From the NCBI RefSeq assembly GCF_018598225.1, contig NZ_JAHESF010000018.1:1-64000 (forward strand): a stretch of 64,000 bases of DNA. Reading direction: 5' to 3'. Under the pieces are notes generated by a model. The model searched no databases and had not been told where the DNA came from. It saw nothing but the letters and a program-made list of their open reading frames with translations. The translations under genes were made by a program, and so were the position numbers. Shown here piece by piece: positions 26,053 to 35,753 of the stretch (positions are counted from its first letter, which is position 1; each line of letters opens with the position of its first letter). This DNA comes from Chryseosolibacter histidinae. GTDB lineage: Bacteria > Bacteroidota > Bacteroidia > Cytophagales > Cyclobacteriaceae.

Positions 26053-27969
26053 TTATGCGAACACAGCGCGCCTGCTGGTTTTTAGTGTGAAGGTGAAAAC
26101 GGTTCCTTTGCCCAGCTCGCTCGTTACCTTGATGGAGCCTTTGTTTGTTTCGATGAACTCTTTGGAGAGCAACAGGCCTATGCCCACACCTTTTTCCTTG
26201 TAGGTGCCGGGCCGCGTAAAGTGTGTTTCGGCATTGAACAGCTTTTGAATATCCTCATGGCTGATGCCCACGCCGGAGTCTGATACGGTGATCTCACAAA
26301 GGTCTGCACGTTCCTGCGCGGCGATCACTACCACCCCTCCCGGCTTACTGAACTTGATGGCATTGGCAATGAGGTTCCTGAAGATGAGGCTCACGTGATT
26401 GCGGTCTGCCATCACCAATGTGCCGGCCTGGATCTCGTTGACCATGTTCACTTTTTTATTCGCCGCAAGGTCGTTGAACAGCACCAGTTTTTCTTCCGCC
26501 AGCTTTCGCAGGTCGAACTCTTCGGGGAATGCCTGCAGTCCCTTCAGCTGGGTCTGTGCCCACAGCAGGAGGTTGTCGAGGTCATCGTAAACCGAGTCGA
26601 GGTTGCGCTTGAGCGATCGTGTAACATCCACAAATTCCTGCTGGGTCAATCCGGCGGTATCCAGGATCTCGAGCAGCGCCCTCAGGCTGGCCACGGGGCT
26701 TCGCAGGTCGTGACTGATGATCGAGAACAGTTTGTCTTTGGTTGAATTGAGGTTGCGCAGCTGATGCGCCTGCGTTTCAACTTCCTTGTTCTTTTCTTCC
26801 AGCGCAAACTTGGCTTTGCTGTTATAACGGTTGTTATAGTACAGCACAAATGCAAGGATCAGGAGCAGGGTGAGACAGCCTACATAAAAATAGATCCATA
26901 CACGCTGCTGGTTGATCTGCTCCGCCTGCAACGCCGCATCTTTTGTGAGCAGCTCGATCTCCGCCTGCTTCATCTCGGTATCGAACCGGATCTGCATGAG
27001 CGCGATCTGCTCGCTGCTTCTTTGGTTGTACAGCGAATCGTGCAGCTCGATATACTTCGACTGGTATTCGTATGCTTTTGTAAGATCGTTCTGCTTGTAA
27101 TGGATCTCGGCCATCATTCTGTAGGCGCGCTCCAACTCATCCTTGAATCCATAACGGTGGGCTATGCTCAGGTTCTCTTTCAGGTAATCCATAGCCTTAC
27201 TGTATTGTCCCAGCAGGCTGTAGGTTTTGGCAAGGCGATGCAGCACCGAGACCCGCAGAAAGGTGTTGGCGTGTTTGATGGAAAGGTCGAGGCAGATATT
27301 GAAGTTGGCCAGCGCCTCCGGGGTGTTGTTTCTGGCCAGGTAAATGTCACCGAGGGTTCTTCTCCCAAAAGCGATCAGGTAAGGATCTTTTTCCGCTTCG
27401 CTGAGCACCAGGCTTTTTTGCGTGTAGATGAATGCCGAGTCGAGTTCTTTCAATCCAAGGAAACTGTAACCGATATTGCTGTGACACCTTGCTTCGATGA
27501 GCCGCTGACCGATGGCACTGGCAAGGCGTCCGGCCCTGCGGAAAGCTTCGATCGCTTCCCTGAATTGCTTCTGCTCATAGTGAATGGCTGCAACGTTGAT
27601 CTGGCATCGCGCAATGGCCGCGCTGTCTTTCAACTGCGATGCAAGCCGCACTGCCTGCGTGGAAATATCGAGCGATTTTGAATAGTCTCCTTTGCGGTAA
27701 AGCAGCCACCCGTAATTTTCAAGGGCATCGCAGCGACCTTTGTCGTACCGCAGCAATTCTGACAGGTCTTTGGCCTGTTGAGCAAAAACAAGCGCTTTAT
27801 TATTGTCTTTTTCGCGAAGGGAATGCACCAGCCTGTTCAGGAGCCACACCTTGTTGGTATCGGAAGGCACAGACGACACCAGGCTTTCCAGGCTATCGAT
27901 TTCGCTTTTTTGTGCGAAGCCTTGAATGGCCAACAATACCAGGGCAGCCAAAAATATCCTAAAAGACAT
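26053..27969 (-). CDS. TPR-repeat sensor histidine kinase
   Basis: The start at 27969 (MSFRIFLAALVLLAIQGFAQ) gives a signal peptide and 638 residues. Periplasmic TPR repeats (about 45-340; RCQINVAAIHYEQKQFREAIEAFR, RCHSNIGYSFLGLKELDSAFIY) are followed by a coiled coil, one transmembrane helix (VWIYFYVGCLTLLLILAFVLYY, about 365-386), HisKA with H420 in ISHDLRSPVASL, and HATPase (DSGVGI, GVGIGLLLSKEF). This type is abundant in Bacteroidota; its ligand is unknown. No response regulator is adjacent. Confidence 0.93.
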   Translation of the reverse strand: MSFRIFLAALVLLAIQGFAQKSEIDSLESLVSSVPSDTNKVWLLNRLVHSLREKDNNKALVFAQQAKDLSELLRYDKGRCDALENYGWLLYRKGDYSKSLDISTQAVRLASQLKDSAAIARCQINVAAIHYEQKQFREAIEAFRRAGRLASAIGQRLIEARCHSNIGYSFLGLKELDSAFIYTQKSLVLSEAEKDPYLIAFGRRTLGDIYLARNNTPEALANFNICLDLSIKHANTFLRVSVLHRLAKTYSLLGQYSKAMDYLKENLSIAHRYGFKDELERAYRMMAEIHYKQNDLTKAYEYQSKYIELHDSLYNQRSSEQIALMQIRFDTEMKQAEIELLTKDAALQAEQINQQRVWIYFYVGCLTLLLILAFVLYYNNRYNSKAKFALEEKNKEVETQAHQLRNLNSTKDKLFSIISHDLRSPVASLRALLEILDTAGLTQQEFVDVTRSLKRNLDSVYDDLDNLLLWAQTQLKGLQAFPEEFDLRKLAEEKLVLFNDLAANKKVNMVNEIQAGTLVMADRNHVSLIFRNLIANAIKFSKPGGVVVIAAQERADLCEITVSDSGVGISHEDIQKLFNAETHFTRPGTYKEKGVGIGLLLSKEFIETNKGSIKVTSELGKGTVFTFTLKTSRRAVFA

Positions 27970-28124
27970 GGTTTTTACCGAGATCAGATTAAATCCAACC
28001 TTATAACGCTGCAACTACGAGAAGAGCGGCAATAAATACCATTGAAAATCAGGCAAAAACCTACATAATAGGTTGCAATTAAATTATAAAGAATTCAAAA
28101 AAAGGGAACTTTTCAGGCGTTTCT

Positions 28125-30596
28125 TCAATATTCCGGACAACCATGGAACAGGGTCTCGCCAATTGGCTGCCCTGGCGGAGGTGGCAAAAGCTCATCCTGC
28201 TTATATTCTCCGGGACTTTGCTGAAAGGTGTTGATCCGCGAAACAGCGTAGCCATAATGCGCTTTCCACTGCTGGTCGGTCGTATTTTTTTCCATCGCCG
28301 TCAAGGCTGTCTTAAGCTCGGCAAGCTTCAGGTACACCACTCCCTTGACGATGGCCGGCGACTCTTTATGCAAGGCAAGCCTGAAAAGATTATTGAGCAC
28401 CACGTCATTCACCGTGATCTGCACCGCTCCCTGATACCCGGCAGATGGACGGGCTTTGAGGCTTGACGCGATCAGCTTATCAAGTACACTTTCAAGAGAA
28501 GGTTGTTTGGGATCTCTTGCATGATATTCAACAAGCCTGGCTGCGCGGGCAGGATGCAACAACAACGAGACCGTCATGTCTGCAGCGCTCTCAGCGGCAC
28601 CCAACGCATCGAAAGTAAGATCGGTGCGTACCTTGATCACTTCCCTGGTGCGTGTATAACCGATGGGCCGCGGTGGAATATGCTGCAACAGGTCTTCAGG
28701 CAACATCAATGACGCTGGCGCGATGGTGCTGAGCAAGGCATCGAGGGCTTTGGCCTGCTGCTCGGCCGGTACCATCTCCGTTACAGGCTGCGCGTCACCC
28801 CGCAGCGCATACCGGTAGTTCAAACCTCCTATGAGCTTGGCCGAAGCTTCCGCCTGATACCGGTGGAAAAAATACATCGGCACGAGCACCTCTTCCAGGG
28901 TAGCCCAAGGTGTGCCGGGCCTGATATTCTTTTCGCCGAAATTTTTAAGCACCACAGCGCGGATCTCCATCACACGTTTCAGCTCATCGGCGGCGTTGCT
29001 CCCGTTGTCCCACAGGTGAGCGTAGGGATGCGCGCTGCCCGTGGGTCTTGCATCCTGGTCAGACAAAAATGTGAGTCCTTCTTTCAATGCGTTCTGTATA
29101 ATGGCCTCGAGGGCTTGCGCTTCATTTGTGCCGGCAGCAAAATGCTGATACCCGAAAGCGATGGAAGCTTTATCCCAGGCGCCGATCTTATCATCATAAG
29201 CGTTTTGCAGTGTTACTTTTCCATTCGCCAAGGTTGCTACAGGATGCGGATAGTCCATGACAGAGGCGAGCTTTTCGGTGCTGGAGGCATAGCTGTGGGC
29301 CAGTCCCAGGGTATGGCCTACTTCATGCGCCGCCAGCTGCCGCAGCCGTGCCAGGGCCATTTGCTCCATTTCCTTGGAAGCAGGCTTACCTTCTTCGTAG
29401 GGTGCCAGCAATCCTTCGGCGATCAGAAAATCCTGACGCACACGCAACGAGCCCAGCGTGACATGCCCTTTGATGATCTCGCCCGTACGGGGATCAGTAA
29501 CGGAGGCGCCATACGACCATCCTCTTGTTGAGCGGTGCACCCACTGGATCGTGTTGTACCGCACATCCATGGGATCGATACCTTCCGGCATGATCTCTAC
29601 ACGGAAAGCATTTTTATAACCCGCAGCTTCGAACGCCTGGTTCCACCACCGCGCGCCTTCGAGCAACGCTGACCGTACAGGTTCCGGTGTGCCATTGTCG
29701 AGATAATAAACGATGGGCTCCACGGGCTCGCTGATGGCCGCGGAAGGATCTTTCTTCTCAAGCCGGTGCCGCGTGATGAACCGCTTCTCTATTGTTTCAT
29801 GGATGGGCGATGCATAGTCGGCGTACGACATGCTGAAATATCCCGCGCGCGGATCGAACTTCCGGGGCTTATACCCATTGTCGGGCAGCTGCACAAACGA
29901 ATGATGCTCGCGCACTGTAACACTCGAAGGGGTCGGGGTCACACTGCGGATGAAGTTTCCGGCGGGTTGCCCCGTGAAGGTCAGGGTCACTTCGAACTCG
30001 CTGTTCTGCGGAAAGCTTTTGGTGCGTTCCATAAAAAAAGCAGAACGTGTTCTGTCAAGTGAATAGCTACCCTGTTGTGTGGCGCGCAGCTTGCCGGCAA
30101 CATCGTGCACATCCTGCAGCAGGAAATCCGAGGCATCCACCAGCACCTGGCCGTTGTCCTCAGCTTCTACTTTGAAACCCCAGAGCACAGAATGCGCAAA
30201 GGCTTCTTCGGCCGCCTTTCTTTCGGCTTCATTCTCCGTAACCGCACGATAGCGGTAATTGGGTTCCACCAGCAACACCTTCGGACCGCGCCGGTCGAAC
30301 TTCACAATACGTTCGCCTCCCAGCTGGCCGCGGTCCAGGCCTATGTCATTGGAGCCCACACCTGCTGGCAGCGAATGCACATACAGGAACTCCGTAGCAA
30401 ACTTATCGATGACCAGGAATACCTTGTCCTGCTTCTCGTCATAGTAGAAATCAAAAAATCCGTCATAGGCCTTCATACCTTTCACCTTTGCCGCGATGGC
30501 ATTCTCGGGTGGCGGCGGTGTATCATTCTGTTTTTTCTTCTGGGCGTAAGCCAGGGTTGAAAGGAAGATGAGGAGAAGAACAGGTTTCAGCTTCAT
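28125..30596 (-). CDS. Secreted zinc-dependent metalloprotease (DUF4953/DUF5117 type)
   Basis: Start at 30596 (MKLKPVLLLIFLSTLAYAQ) because it gives a signal peptide; the frame is open 84 codons upstream, but that extension reads through a repeat island (PATGNWQPV) and is not protein. The mature part has DUF5118/DUF5117-like segments (FDFYYDEKQDKVFLVIDKF, YLHSLPAGVGSNDIGLDRGQ) and the metzincin zinc site HEVGHTLGLAH (residues 424-434). 823 residues is the family size. It is probably exported and degrades peptides in the periplasm or outside. A terminator separates it from the upstream SusC/SusD operon. Confidence 0.92.
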   Translation of the reverse strand: MKLKPVLLLIFLSTLAYAQKKKQNDTPPPPENAIAAKVKGMKAYDGFFDFYYDEKQDKVFLVIDKFATEFLYVHSLPAGVGSNDIGLDRGQLGGERIVKFDRRGPKVLLVEPNYRYRAVTENEAERKAAEEAFAHSVLWGFKVEAEDNGQVLVDASDFLLQDVHDVAGKLRATQQGSYSLDRTRSAFFMERTKSFPQNSEFEVTLTFTGQPAGNFIRSVTPTPSSVTVREHHSFVQLPDNGYKPRKFDPRAGYFSMSYADYASPIHETIEKRFITRHRLEKKDPSAAISEPVEPIVYYLDNGTPEPVRSALLEGARWWNQAFEAAGYKNAFRVEIMPEGIDPMDVRYNTIQWVHRSTRGWSYGASVTDPRTGEIIKGHVTLGSLRVRQDFLIAEGLLAPYEEGKPASKEMEQMALARLRQLAAHEVGHTLGLAHSYASSTEKLASVMDYPHPVATLANGKVTLQNAYDDKIGAWDKASIAFGYQHFAAGTNEAQALEAIIQNALKEGLTFLSDQDARPTGSAHPYAHLWDNGSNAADELKRVMEIRAVVLKNFGEKNIRPGTPWATLEEVLVPMYFFHRYQAEASAKLIGGLNYRYALRGDAQPVTEMVPAEQQAKALDALLSTIAPASLMLPEDLLQHIPPRPIGYTRTREVIKVRTDLTFDALGAAESAADMTVSLLLHPARAARLVEYHARDPKQPSLESVLDKLIASSLKARPSAGYQGAVQITVNDVVLNNLFRLALHKESPAIVKGVVYLKLAELKTALTAMEKNTTDQQWKAHYGYAVSRINTFQQSPGEYKQDELLPPPPGQPIGETLFHGCPEY

Positions 30597-30654
30597 TGGG
30601 TTATCAGGTTTGGATAAAACTACAAAGACTTCCTGGGAGCGGAAAGGAAATTCT

Positions 30655-30793
30655 GTTACCGGTTGCCAGTTGCCGGTTGCCGGTTCAGTACGTCCCTGGC
30701 GAAGTGGATTCACGGTGCTCATCCAGAGTTGAAAAGAACCAAACGGTGAAAGTTCACACTGCTCAAACAGGCTAACTGGCAACTGGCAACGAA
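30655..30793. repeat. Heptamer island with inverted GTTGCCR arms
   Basis: Left arm: GTTACCG (30655), GTTGCCA (30662), GTTGCCG (30669), GTTGCCG (30676). Right arm: TAACTGG (30773), CAACTGG (30780), CAACGAA (30787). The 90-nt core lacks the hairpins seen in other GTTGCC islands. It sits between a terminator and the metalloprotease gene, so it probably lies in the leader of that gene. Confidence 0.85.
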
Positions 30794-30817
30794 AAAAGGG
30801 AAGCCGAAGCCTCCCTT
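30792..30817 (-). terminator. Terminator of the SusC/SusD operon
   Basis: On the minus strand: nine-pair stem (one G-T) with a UUCG-type tetraloop (plus-strand arms 30796-30804 and 30809-30817), followed by T residues (30792-30797). It lies 31 bp after the SusD stop codon. Confidence 0.9.
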
Positions 30818-30847
30818 TGATAATGCAAACGTGTGCTTTTCCTGGCA

Positions 30848-32311
30848 CTAGTTATACGCCTCGTTCTGTGCAATGTCATACACTTCGCGTTCACGCTCGG
30901 GTATCGGCAGGATCAGCGAAGGACTGGAGAAGGGCAATCCGTTGATATCAAATTTCCAACGCCTGAAATCGTGAAGCCTGAAACCTTCGAAGGCAAGCTC
31001 GCGCTGGCGCTCCAGCCTGATCTCGTCACGCGTTACCACAGCCAGCGGATCAAGACCTGCGCGCTCGCGGATCACGTTGATGTCATTGACAGGCGCATCG
31101 CCCACAGCGGTACCTGCTTCAAAGTTTGCCTCTGCACGCGTGAGATACATTTCGGCGAGGCGGATCACCTGGATGTTCACGTTGGCATCGCCCCATTTCG
31201 CCGTCTGGATATGTCCTGAATTCTGGCTGAATACACCGATGTAGAACATGTCTTCCACGTTGGTGATCGTAGCCGCATCGTTGAGGTCATCCTGTATAAA
31301 GCCACGAAGGTCGCCAGGCTCATAGATATGAAAATGCGGTTCCTGTACCTGCATGTCGCCACGGCCTGTACCGTTGAGGCTGGCGTAGAATGTGGATACA
31401 CCGCCGTTGCTGGTACCTGCGTTGCTCAGCGTAGACTGCTGGATGGCGAAGATATCTTCTTTTGAGTTGGCGGTATTATTGAACGCATCCAGCGGTTCAC
31501 CCGACAGCTCAAACAACTCCGAGCTGATCACAAAGTCTGCCTTCTCCGCGGCCTTGGGATAATTGCCCTGTTGCAGGTACACGCGAGACAACATGGCCGC
31601 TGCCGCATAAGCCGAAATGTTCGTACCGTTTTTATCGAACGGTGTCAGCAGGGTCTGCGCCTGTTCGAGGTCGTTGATCACCTGTGCATAGACAGCAGCT
31701 ACTGTTGAACGTCCAATGGTCTTCAGCGCATCCGCTTCGGCCACCGTGTTCACCGGCGTCAGCACCAGCGGAACCCCTGGATCGGTTGCCTCTGTACCGA
31801 GGCCCCACGTTTTGGACCACAGCCGCACCAGCTCGAAATACAACATACCCCGCAGGCATTTTGCCTCACCTTCAATCTGCGCACGGTCTTCCGGTGTATC
31901 GGCCACGGTCAGGTTTGCCAGCACATTGTTGAGCACATTGATGGCCGTGTAAGCGCGCACCCAGTTAGCCGTAACCCGTGAGTTCACCGTGATCACCCGT
32001 TTATTTTCAAACTGCCTGTATTCGCCGAATGTTCCGCCCCAGTGTACGTTGCTGTCTGCGGAGATCAGCTCGCTGATGATGTTGAAGTCACCGCCATAAA
32101 GCTCGCCGTTCTGCGGACCGTTGAAAGTGCCCTTCACTTCTGAATAGGCACCGAACAAAGCCGCGCGCAGGTTGGATGAGTTTGTAAAAACACGGTTCGA
32201 TTCAATGCTGGCCCTGGGCTCGATGTCCAGCTTGCTGTCGCACGAAACAATGGACAGCGAGAGCGACAGTACCAGTGACAATCCTAATGATGTATATAAT
32301 TTGGTTTTCAT
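30848..32311 (-). CDS. SusD/RagB outer-membrane nutrient-binding lipoprotein
   Basis: The 487-residue protein starts with a lipoprotein signal (LSLSIVSC, Cys near 24) and has the SusD architecture: N-terminal TPR-like helices (LRAALFGAYSEVKG, AYTAINVLNNVLANL, GEAKCLRGMLYFELVRLW) and the SusD C-terminal motif VIRLAEMYLTRAEANFE with LERQRELAFEGFRLHDFRRW. It caps the SusC-type channel encoded 13 bp upstream and hands it an oligosaccharide or peptide. No enzyme gene in the cluster tells the substrate. Confidence 0.96.
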   Translation of the reverse strand: MKTKLYTSLGLSLVLSLSLSIVSCDSKLDIEPRASIESNRVFTNSSNLRAALFGAYSEVKGTFNGPQNGELYGGDFNIISELISADSNVHWGGTFGEYRQFENKRVITVNSRVTANWVRAYTAINVLNNVLANLTVADTPEDRAQIEGEAKCLRGMLYFELVRLWSKTWGLGTEATDPGVPLVLTPVNTVAEADALKTIGRSTVAAVYAQVINDLEQAQTLLTPFDKNGTNISAYAAAAMLSRVYLQQGNYPKAAEKADFVISSELFELSGEPLDAFNNTANSKEDIFAIQQSTLSNAGTSNGGVSTFYASLNGTGRGDMQVQEPHFHIYEPGDLRGFIQDDLNDAATITNVEDMFYIGVFSQNSGHIQTAKWGDANVNIQVIRLAEMYLTRAEANFEAGTAVGDAPVNDINVIRERAGLDPLAVVTRDEIRLERQRELAFEGFRLHDFRRWKFDINGLPFSSPSLILPIPEREREVYDIAQNEAYN

Positions 32312-32324
32312 GTCATTCGATCTT

Positions 32325-35300
32325 TTAAAGTCCTACATTGATGCCCACCACAAAGGTCTTGTCCTGCGGAGCAGTGTAAAAGTCATTACCCTGGATCAGG
32401 TTGTCGTTGGTAGTGGTCTGTCCGCCGGGGTTGTAGCTCACCTCAGGATCCCATCCTTTGTAATCGGTCAGCGTCCAGAGGTTCTGGCCAGAGATGAAGA
32501 TCCTGGTAGAGCGCAGCTTCAGGCGGTCGATGATTGCGCGTGGAAGGTTGTATCCCAGGGTCACTGTTTTTAATCTCACGTAAGATCCATCGCTGAGGTA
32601 ACGCGACGAGCTTTCAGTGCCAATGGAGCCCACCAGCTCTGCCCTGGGAACATCGGTGATGTCGCCGGGTTTTCTCCACCGCCGCATCTGGTCTTTGGTC
32701 TGGTTGTCAACAAAACCGGAAGCATTGTTCGACTGGTATTCGCCAGCCGTGTTATAGATTTCGTTGCCGGAAACAAACTGGAAGAAAACACCGAGGTCGA
32801 AACCTTTATACGAAAGATTGTTGTTAAGTCCGCCGTAAAAATCCGGGTTGGGGTTGCCTACCACAAGATCAGGCGCGTCGTTGTAATCATTGGTGGTGCC
32901 GCCTTCGCCATCGTCATACAAGGCATCGCCATTCGCGGGATCCACACCTGCATACCGGCGGGTAATGAACACACCGATGGGCTCGCCCAGCCTGGCGCGG
33001 TTCACACCGGAGCCTGCAATGATATCGGCATCGCTGTTGAGTCTTGTGATCTTGTTCTTGTTGAAGGCAATGTTGAACGAAGTATTCCAGCGTATGGCGC
33101 CGATCAGGTTCTGGCTGTTCAGCACCACTTCAAATCCCTTGTTCTCCATCTCACCCACATTCTCGAAAATAGAAGTGTAACCCGAGATGGCGGGCAGCGG
33201 CCTGCTGAGCAACAGGTCAGTGGTATTCTTCACATAGTAGTCTACCTGGCCTGTGAGGCGGTCGTTGAACAAACCGAAGTCGATACCTAAGTTGGTCTGT
33301 GCGGTGTTCTCCCACTTCAGGTCAGGGCTCGGCAGTGTAGCGATGGTGAGACCTGACGTCGTTGTGTAATTGGCACCGGTCCATGTGCCAAGGTGTGCAT
33401 TGTTCGCCAACGGAGCATTACCCGTGAGGCCGTAGCTGGCACGGAACTTCAGGAAGCTCAGCACGCTCGATTCGTCGAGGAACGACTCTTCTGAGATGAT
33501 CCAGCCCACAGAAGCTGAGGGGAAGAATCCATACCGGTTCTCCTGCCCGAACTTCGACGAGCCATCGATGCGGCCACTGAGACCGACCAGGTACTTATCG
33601 AAAAATTTCAGGTTGGCGCGGGCAAAATAAGACGTGAATGCAAAACTGGTCTGGTTGCTGAAGATGTTCACCGGAGACGCTGCGCTGGCAATGGTGCTCA
33701 GGTCGTCTGACGGGAAATCTTTGGCCTGAACCGAAGTATTTTCCGAATCGGATTGCTGGAAGCTCATCCCGGCTACGGCATTGATGTTATGCTTGTCGCC
33801 GAATTTTTTATCCAGTGTCAGGAAGTTGTTCCAGGTGTAATTGAGCACGCCGGTTGATCTGCTGGTGCCCAGGCCGCCGGGGGCGCCGTCCTGTGTCAGG
33901 CGTCCGTAATAATTGTCTTCCTGCTGATCGAGCAGGTCAAGTCCCAGCTCAGAGCGGAAAGCCAGGCCAGGCACTAATTCATAGTTGACGTTGAATGTAC
34001 CGAGCGCGCGGTGCACAACGGTGATGTCCCACGCATATTTTTTCTGAATGAGTCCGTTGTAGTAAATGGTGTTGGGGTTGGGCTCGCCATTTTCGAGGTA
34101 AGCTTTCTGTACGGGCGCCAGGGCTACCATCTGCAACGGTGTGGAGAAAGCGTTGTCGTTCGATACGCGGTCGAGCCTTGTCCGGATCAGGTTCAGGCCC
34201 ATGCTGAAGTTGAGCCTGTCGGTAACACGCTGATCGAGGTTCAACCTTCCGCTCAGGCGTTTGAACTCATTGTTGATGAGGATACCAGTCTGGTCGCTGT
34301 AAGAAAGCCCTGTATAGAATTTGGTCTTATCGTTCCCACCACTGGCTGTAAGGTCAAGCTGCTGGTAGCCGGCATTGTCATTAAAGGCCAGGTCTTCCCA
34401 GTTGGTGTCGGTGACTTTATCAGAAGCAAAACCATCCACCAGCTCATCTTCCAGAAACTGCTGGGCGTCCTGCTTATCCTGGTCTGTAGCAGTGATCGGG
34501 TCTATGCCGAGCAGGCGCAAGGTGGCTTCAGTGTAAAGCTCGCGGTATTCGGCTGCATTCAGGAATCCCACTTTGTTGGTGGGTGAGCTCTTGCCGAAGC
34601 GATAGTTCACGTCGATATTGGTTTTACCGGAGCTGCCGCGTTTCGTAGTGATGATCACCACACCATTGGAGGCGCGTGATCCGTAGATGGCCGCAGCCGA
34701 TGCATCCTTGAGGATCTCGATGGCTTCGATGTCGTTGAAGTTGAGATCAGCCAGGGGATTGGTGGGCTGGTTGTTGGTGATGCCCTGGTTATCAGATGTG
34801 ATCGGAATTCCGTCAACCACATACAGGGGCTGGTTTCCTGCCGATATGGACGACGCGCCGCGCACACGTACCTTGATGCCTTCACCGAGCTTGCCACTCG
34901 CCTTTTCAATGAACACACCCGAGGTGCGGCCCTGCAGCGCCGATTCGAAGCTGTTCACGGGCAGCCCATGGATCTCTGCGCCTGACACCGATGCGATGTT
35001 GCCGGTGAGGTCCTGCTTCAGCTGTGTACCATACCCCACCACTACCACTTCTCCGAGTTGCTGCATGTCGGCACTCATCTGCGCATCTACCACGGCGCGG
35101 TTCCCGATCTCAACTTCCTGCGAGCCCATGCCGATGAATGAGAAAAGCAGTGTATTCTGACCCGTGGGAACATCGAGCCTGTAATTTCCTTCGGCATCTG
35201 TAACGGTGCCGGCAGAGGTTCCCTTCACTACAACATTCACGCCGGGTAGCGGTGCACCATCTTCCGCCGCGGTCACTTTACCCGTGACGGTTCTATTTTG

Positions 35301-35363
35301 CGCCTGCACCGGATCAATGGCCATCAGGCTCAAGCCGAACAAGAACAGTAAAATTTTCTTCAT
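32325..35363 (-). CDS. SusC/RagA TonB-linked outer-membrane transporter
   Basis: The 1012 residues comprise a signal peptide (about 1-21), a carboxypeptidase-regulatory-like domain (RTVTGKVTAAEDGAPLPGVNVVVKG), a TonB box and plug (QLGEVVVVGYGTQLKQDLTGNIASV, IRGASSISAGNQPLYVVDGIP-type SusC signature ending GVVIITTKRG) and a long beta-barrel ending in the TonB receptor C-terminal pattern (TYAPQDKTFVVGINVGL). It imports a ligand using TonB energy together with SusD downstream. A candidate promoter lies about 230 bp upstream. Confidence 0.97.
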   Translation of the reverse strand: MKKILLFLFGLSLMAIDPVQAQNRTVTGKVTAAEDGAPLPGVNVVVKGTSAGTVTDAEGNYRLDVPTGQNTLLFSFIGMGSQEVEIGNRAVVDAQMSADMQQLGEVVVVGYGTQLKQDLTGNIASVSGAEIHGLPVNSFESALQGRTSGVFIEKASGKLGEGIKVRVRGASSISAGNQPLYVVDGIPITSDNQGITNNQPTNPLADLNFNDIEAIEILKDASAAAIYGSRASNGVVIITTKRGSSGKTNIDVNYRFGKSSPTNKVGFLNAAEYRELYTEATLRLLGIDPITATDQDKQDAQQFLEDELVDGFASDKVTDTNWEDLAFNDNAGYQQLDLTASGGNDKTKFYTGLSYSDQTGILINNEFKRLSGRLNLDQRVTDRLNFSMGLNLIRTRLDRVSNDNAFSTPLQMVALAPVQKAYLENGEPNPNTIYYNGLIQKKYAWDITVVHRALGTFNVNYELVPGLAFRSELGLDLLDQQEDNYYGRLTQDGAPGGLGTSRSTGVLNYTWNNFLTLDKKFGDKHNINAVAGMSFQQSDSENTSVQAKDFPSDDLSTIASAASPVNIFSNQTSFAFTSYFARANLKFFDKYLVGLSGRIDGSSKFGQENRYGFFPSASVGWIISEESFLDESSVLSFLKFRASYGLTGNAPLANNAHLGTWTGANYTTTSGLTIATLPSPDLKWENTAQTNLGIDFGLFNDRLTGQVDYYVKNTTDLLLSRPLPAISGYTSIFENVGEMENKGFEVVLNSQNLIGAIRWNTSFNIAFNKNKITRLNSDADIIAGSGVNRARLGEPIGVFITRRYAGVDPANGDALYDDGEGGTTNDYNDAPDLVVGNPNPDFYGGLNNNLSYKGFDLGVFFQFVSGNEIYNTAGEYQSNNASGFVDNQTKDQMRRWRKPGDITDVPRAELVGSIGTESSSRYLSDGSYVRLKTVTLGYNLPRAIIDRLKLRSTRIFISGQNLWTLTDYKGWDPEVSYNPGGQTTTNDNLIQGNDFYTAPQDKTFVVGINVGL

Positions 35364-35601
35364 ACAAATATTTTTGATTGAACTTCAGACTCCACCCTGC
35401 AGTGACGTATCAGCCGGAAATCAACGGAAGTTAAAAAGCGTCAGGCCAGAACAGGCTGCAGTACGGTAGTGGTCTCTGTATACATCGCCCGGTGGTTCCT
35501 GGATCGTCTCATCGCGCAGGATCGTAGTATATCCTACCCGTTGAGGTCCTTACTTCCGTCAATTTAAGTGCAGCACGCCGCAAGCAATTTTTGGTGTTAA
35601 C

Positions 35602-35632
35602 CAAATATAGTTTTCCCGGCAATGAAGTTAAA
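35602..35632 (-). promoter_or_regulatory. Candidate Bacteroidota promoter of the downstream SusC/SusD operon
   Basis: On the minus strand TTTA (35632-35629), 19 nt spacer, then TATATTTG (35609-35602). This agrees with the Bacteroidota consensus TTTG-N19-TAnnTTTG except for one base in the -33 box. It predicts a transcript start near 35595 and a leader of about 230 nt. Confidence 0.55.
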
Positions 35633-35687
35633 TCGCCTAAAATGGGGTGAATAAGAATAAAAATAATCCCGTGAAATAAGGTATTAA

Positions 35688-35725
35688 AAACAAGTCGCCG
35701 GACCACAGTGAAGTGATCCGGCGAC
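35688..35725 (-). terminator. Terminator of the upstream SusC/SusD/lipoprotein operon
   Basis: On the minus strand a 13-position stem with one mismatch (plus-strand arms 35694-35706 and 35713-35725; outer GTCGCCGGA with TCCGGCGAC), six-base loop, then TTGTTTTT. It starts about 28 bp after the stop of the lipoprotein gene. Confidence 0.85.
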
Positions 35726-35753
35726 CGAACAGGAATTTAAGCGATACCGGGTA

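Larger units (their letters stand above)
35364..35753. other. Intergenic region between two SusC/SusD operons
   Basis: The 390 bp contain, in minus-strand order, the terminator of the upstream operon (35688-35725), a candidate promoter (35602-35632), and about 230 bp of leader before the SusC start codon. A 65-codon open frame on the minus strand (35509-35706) has no protein features and is rejected. Confidence 0.6.

Noticed and set aside
26764-27681. 305-codon plus-strand open frame
   Set aside because: It is antisense to the TPR kinase, has no domain or signal, and follows from the codon bias of the GC-rich gene on the other strand.
28863-29531. 222-codon plus-strand open frame
   Set aside because: Antisense to the metalloprotease including its zinc site; no recognisable domain.
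30597-30848. 84-codon N-terminal extension of the metalloprotease
   Set aside because: It translates a terminator and a heptamer island; the signal peptide starts at 30596.
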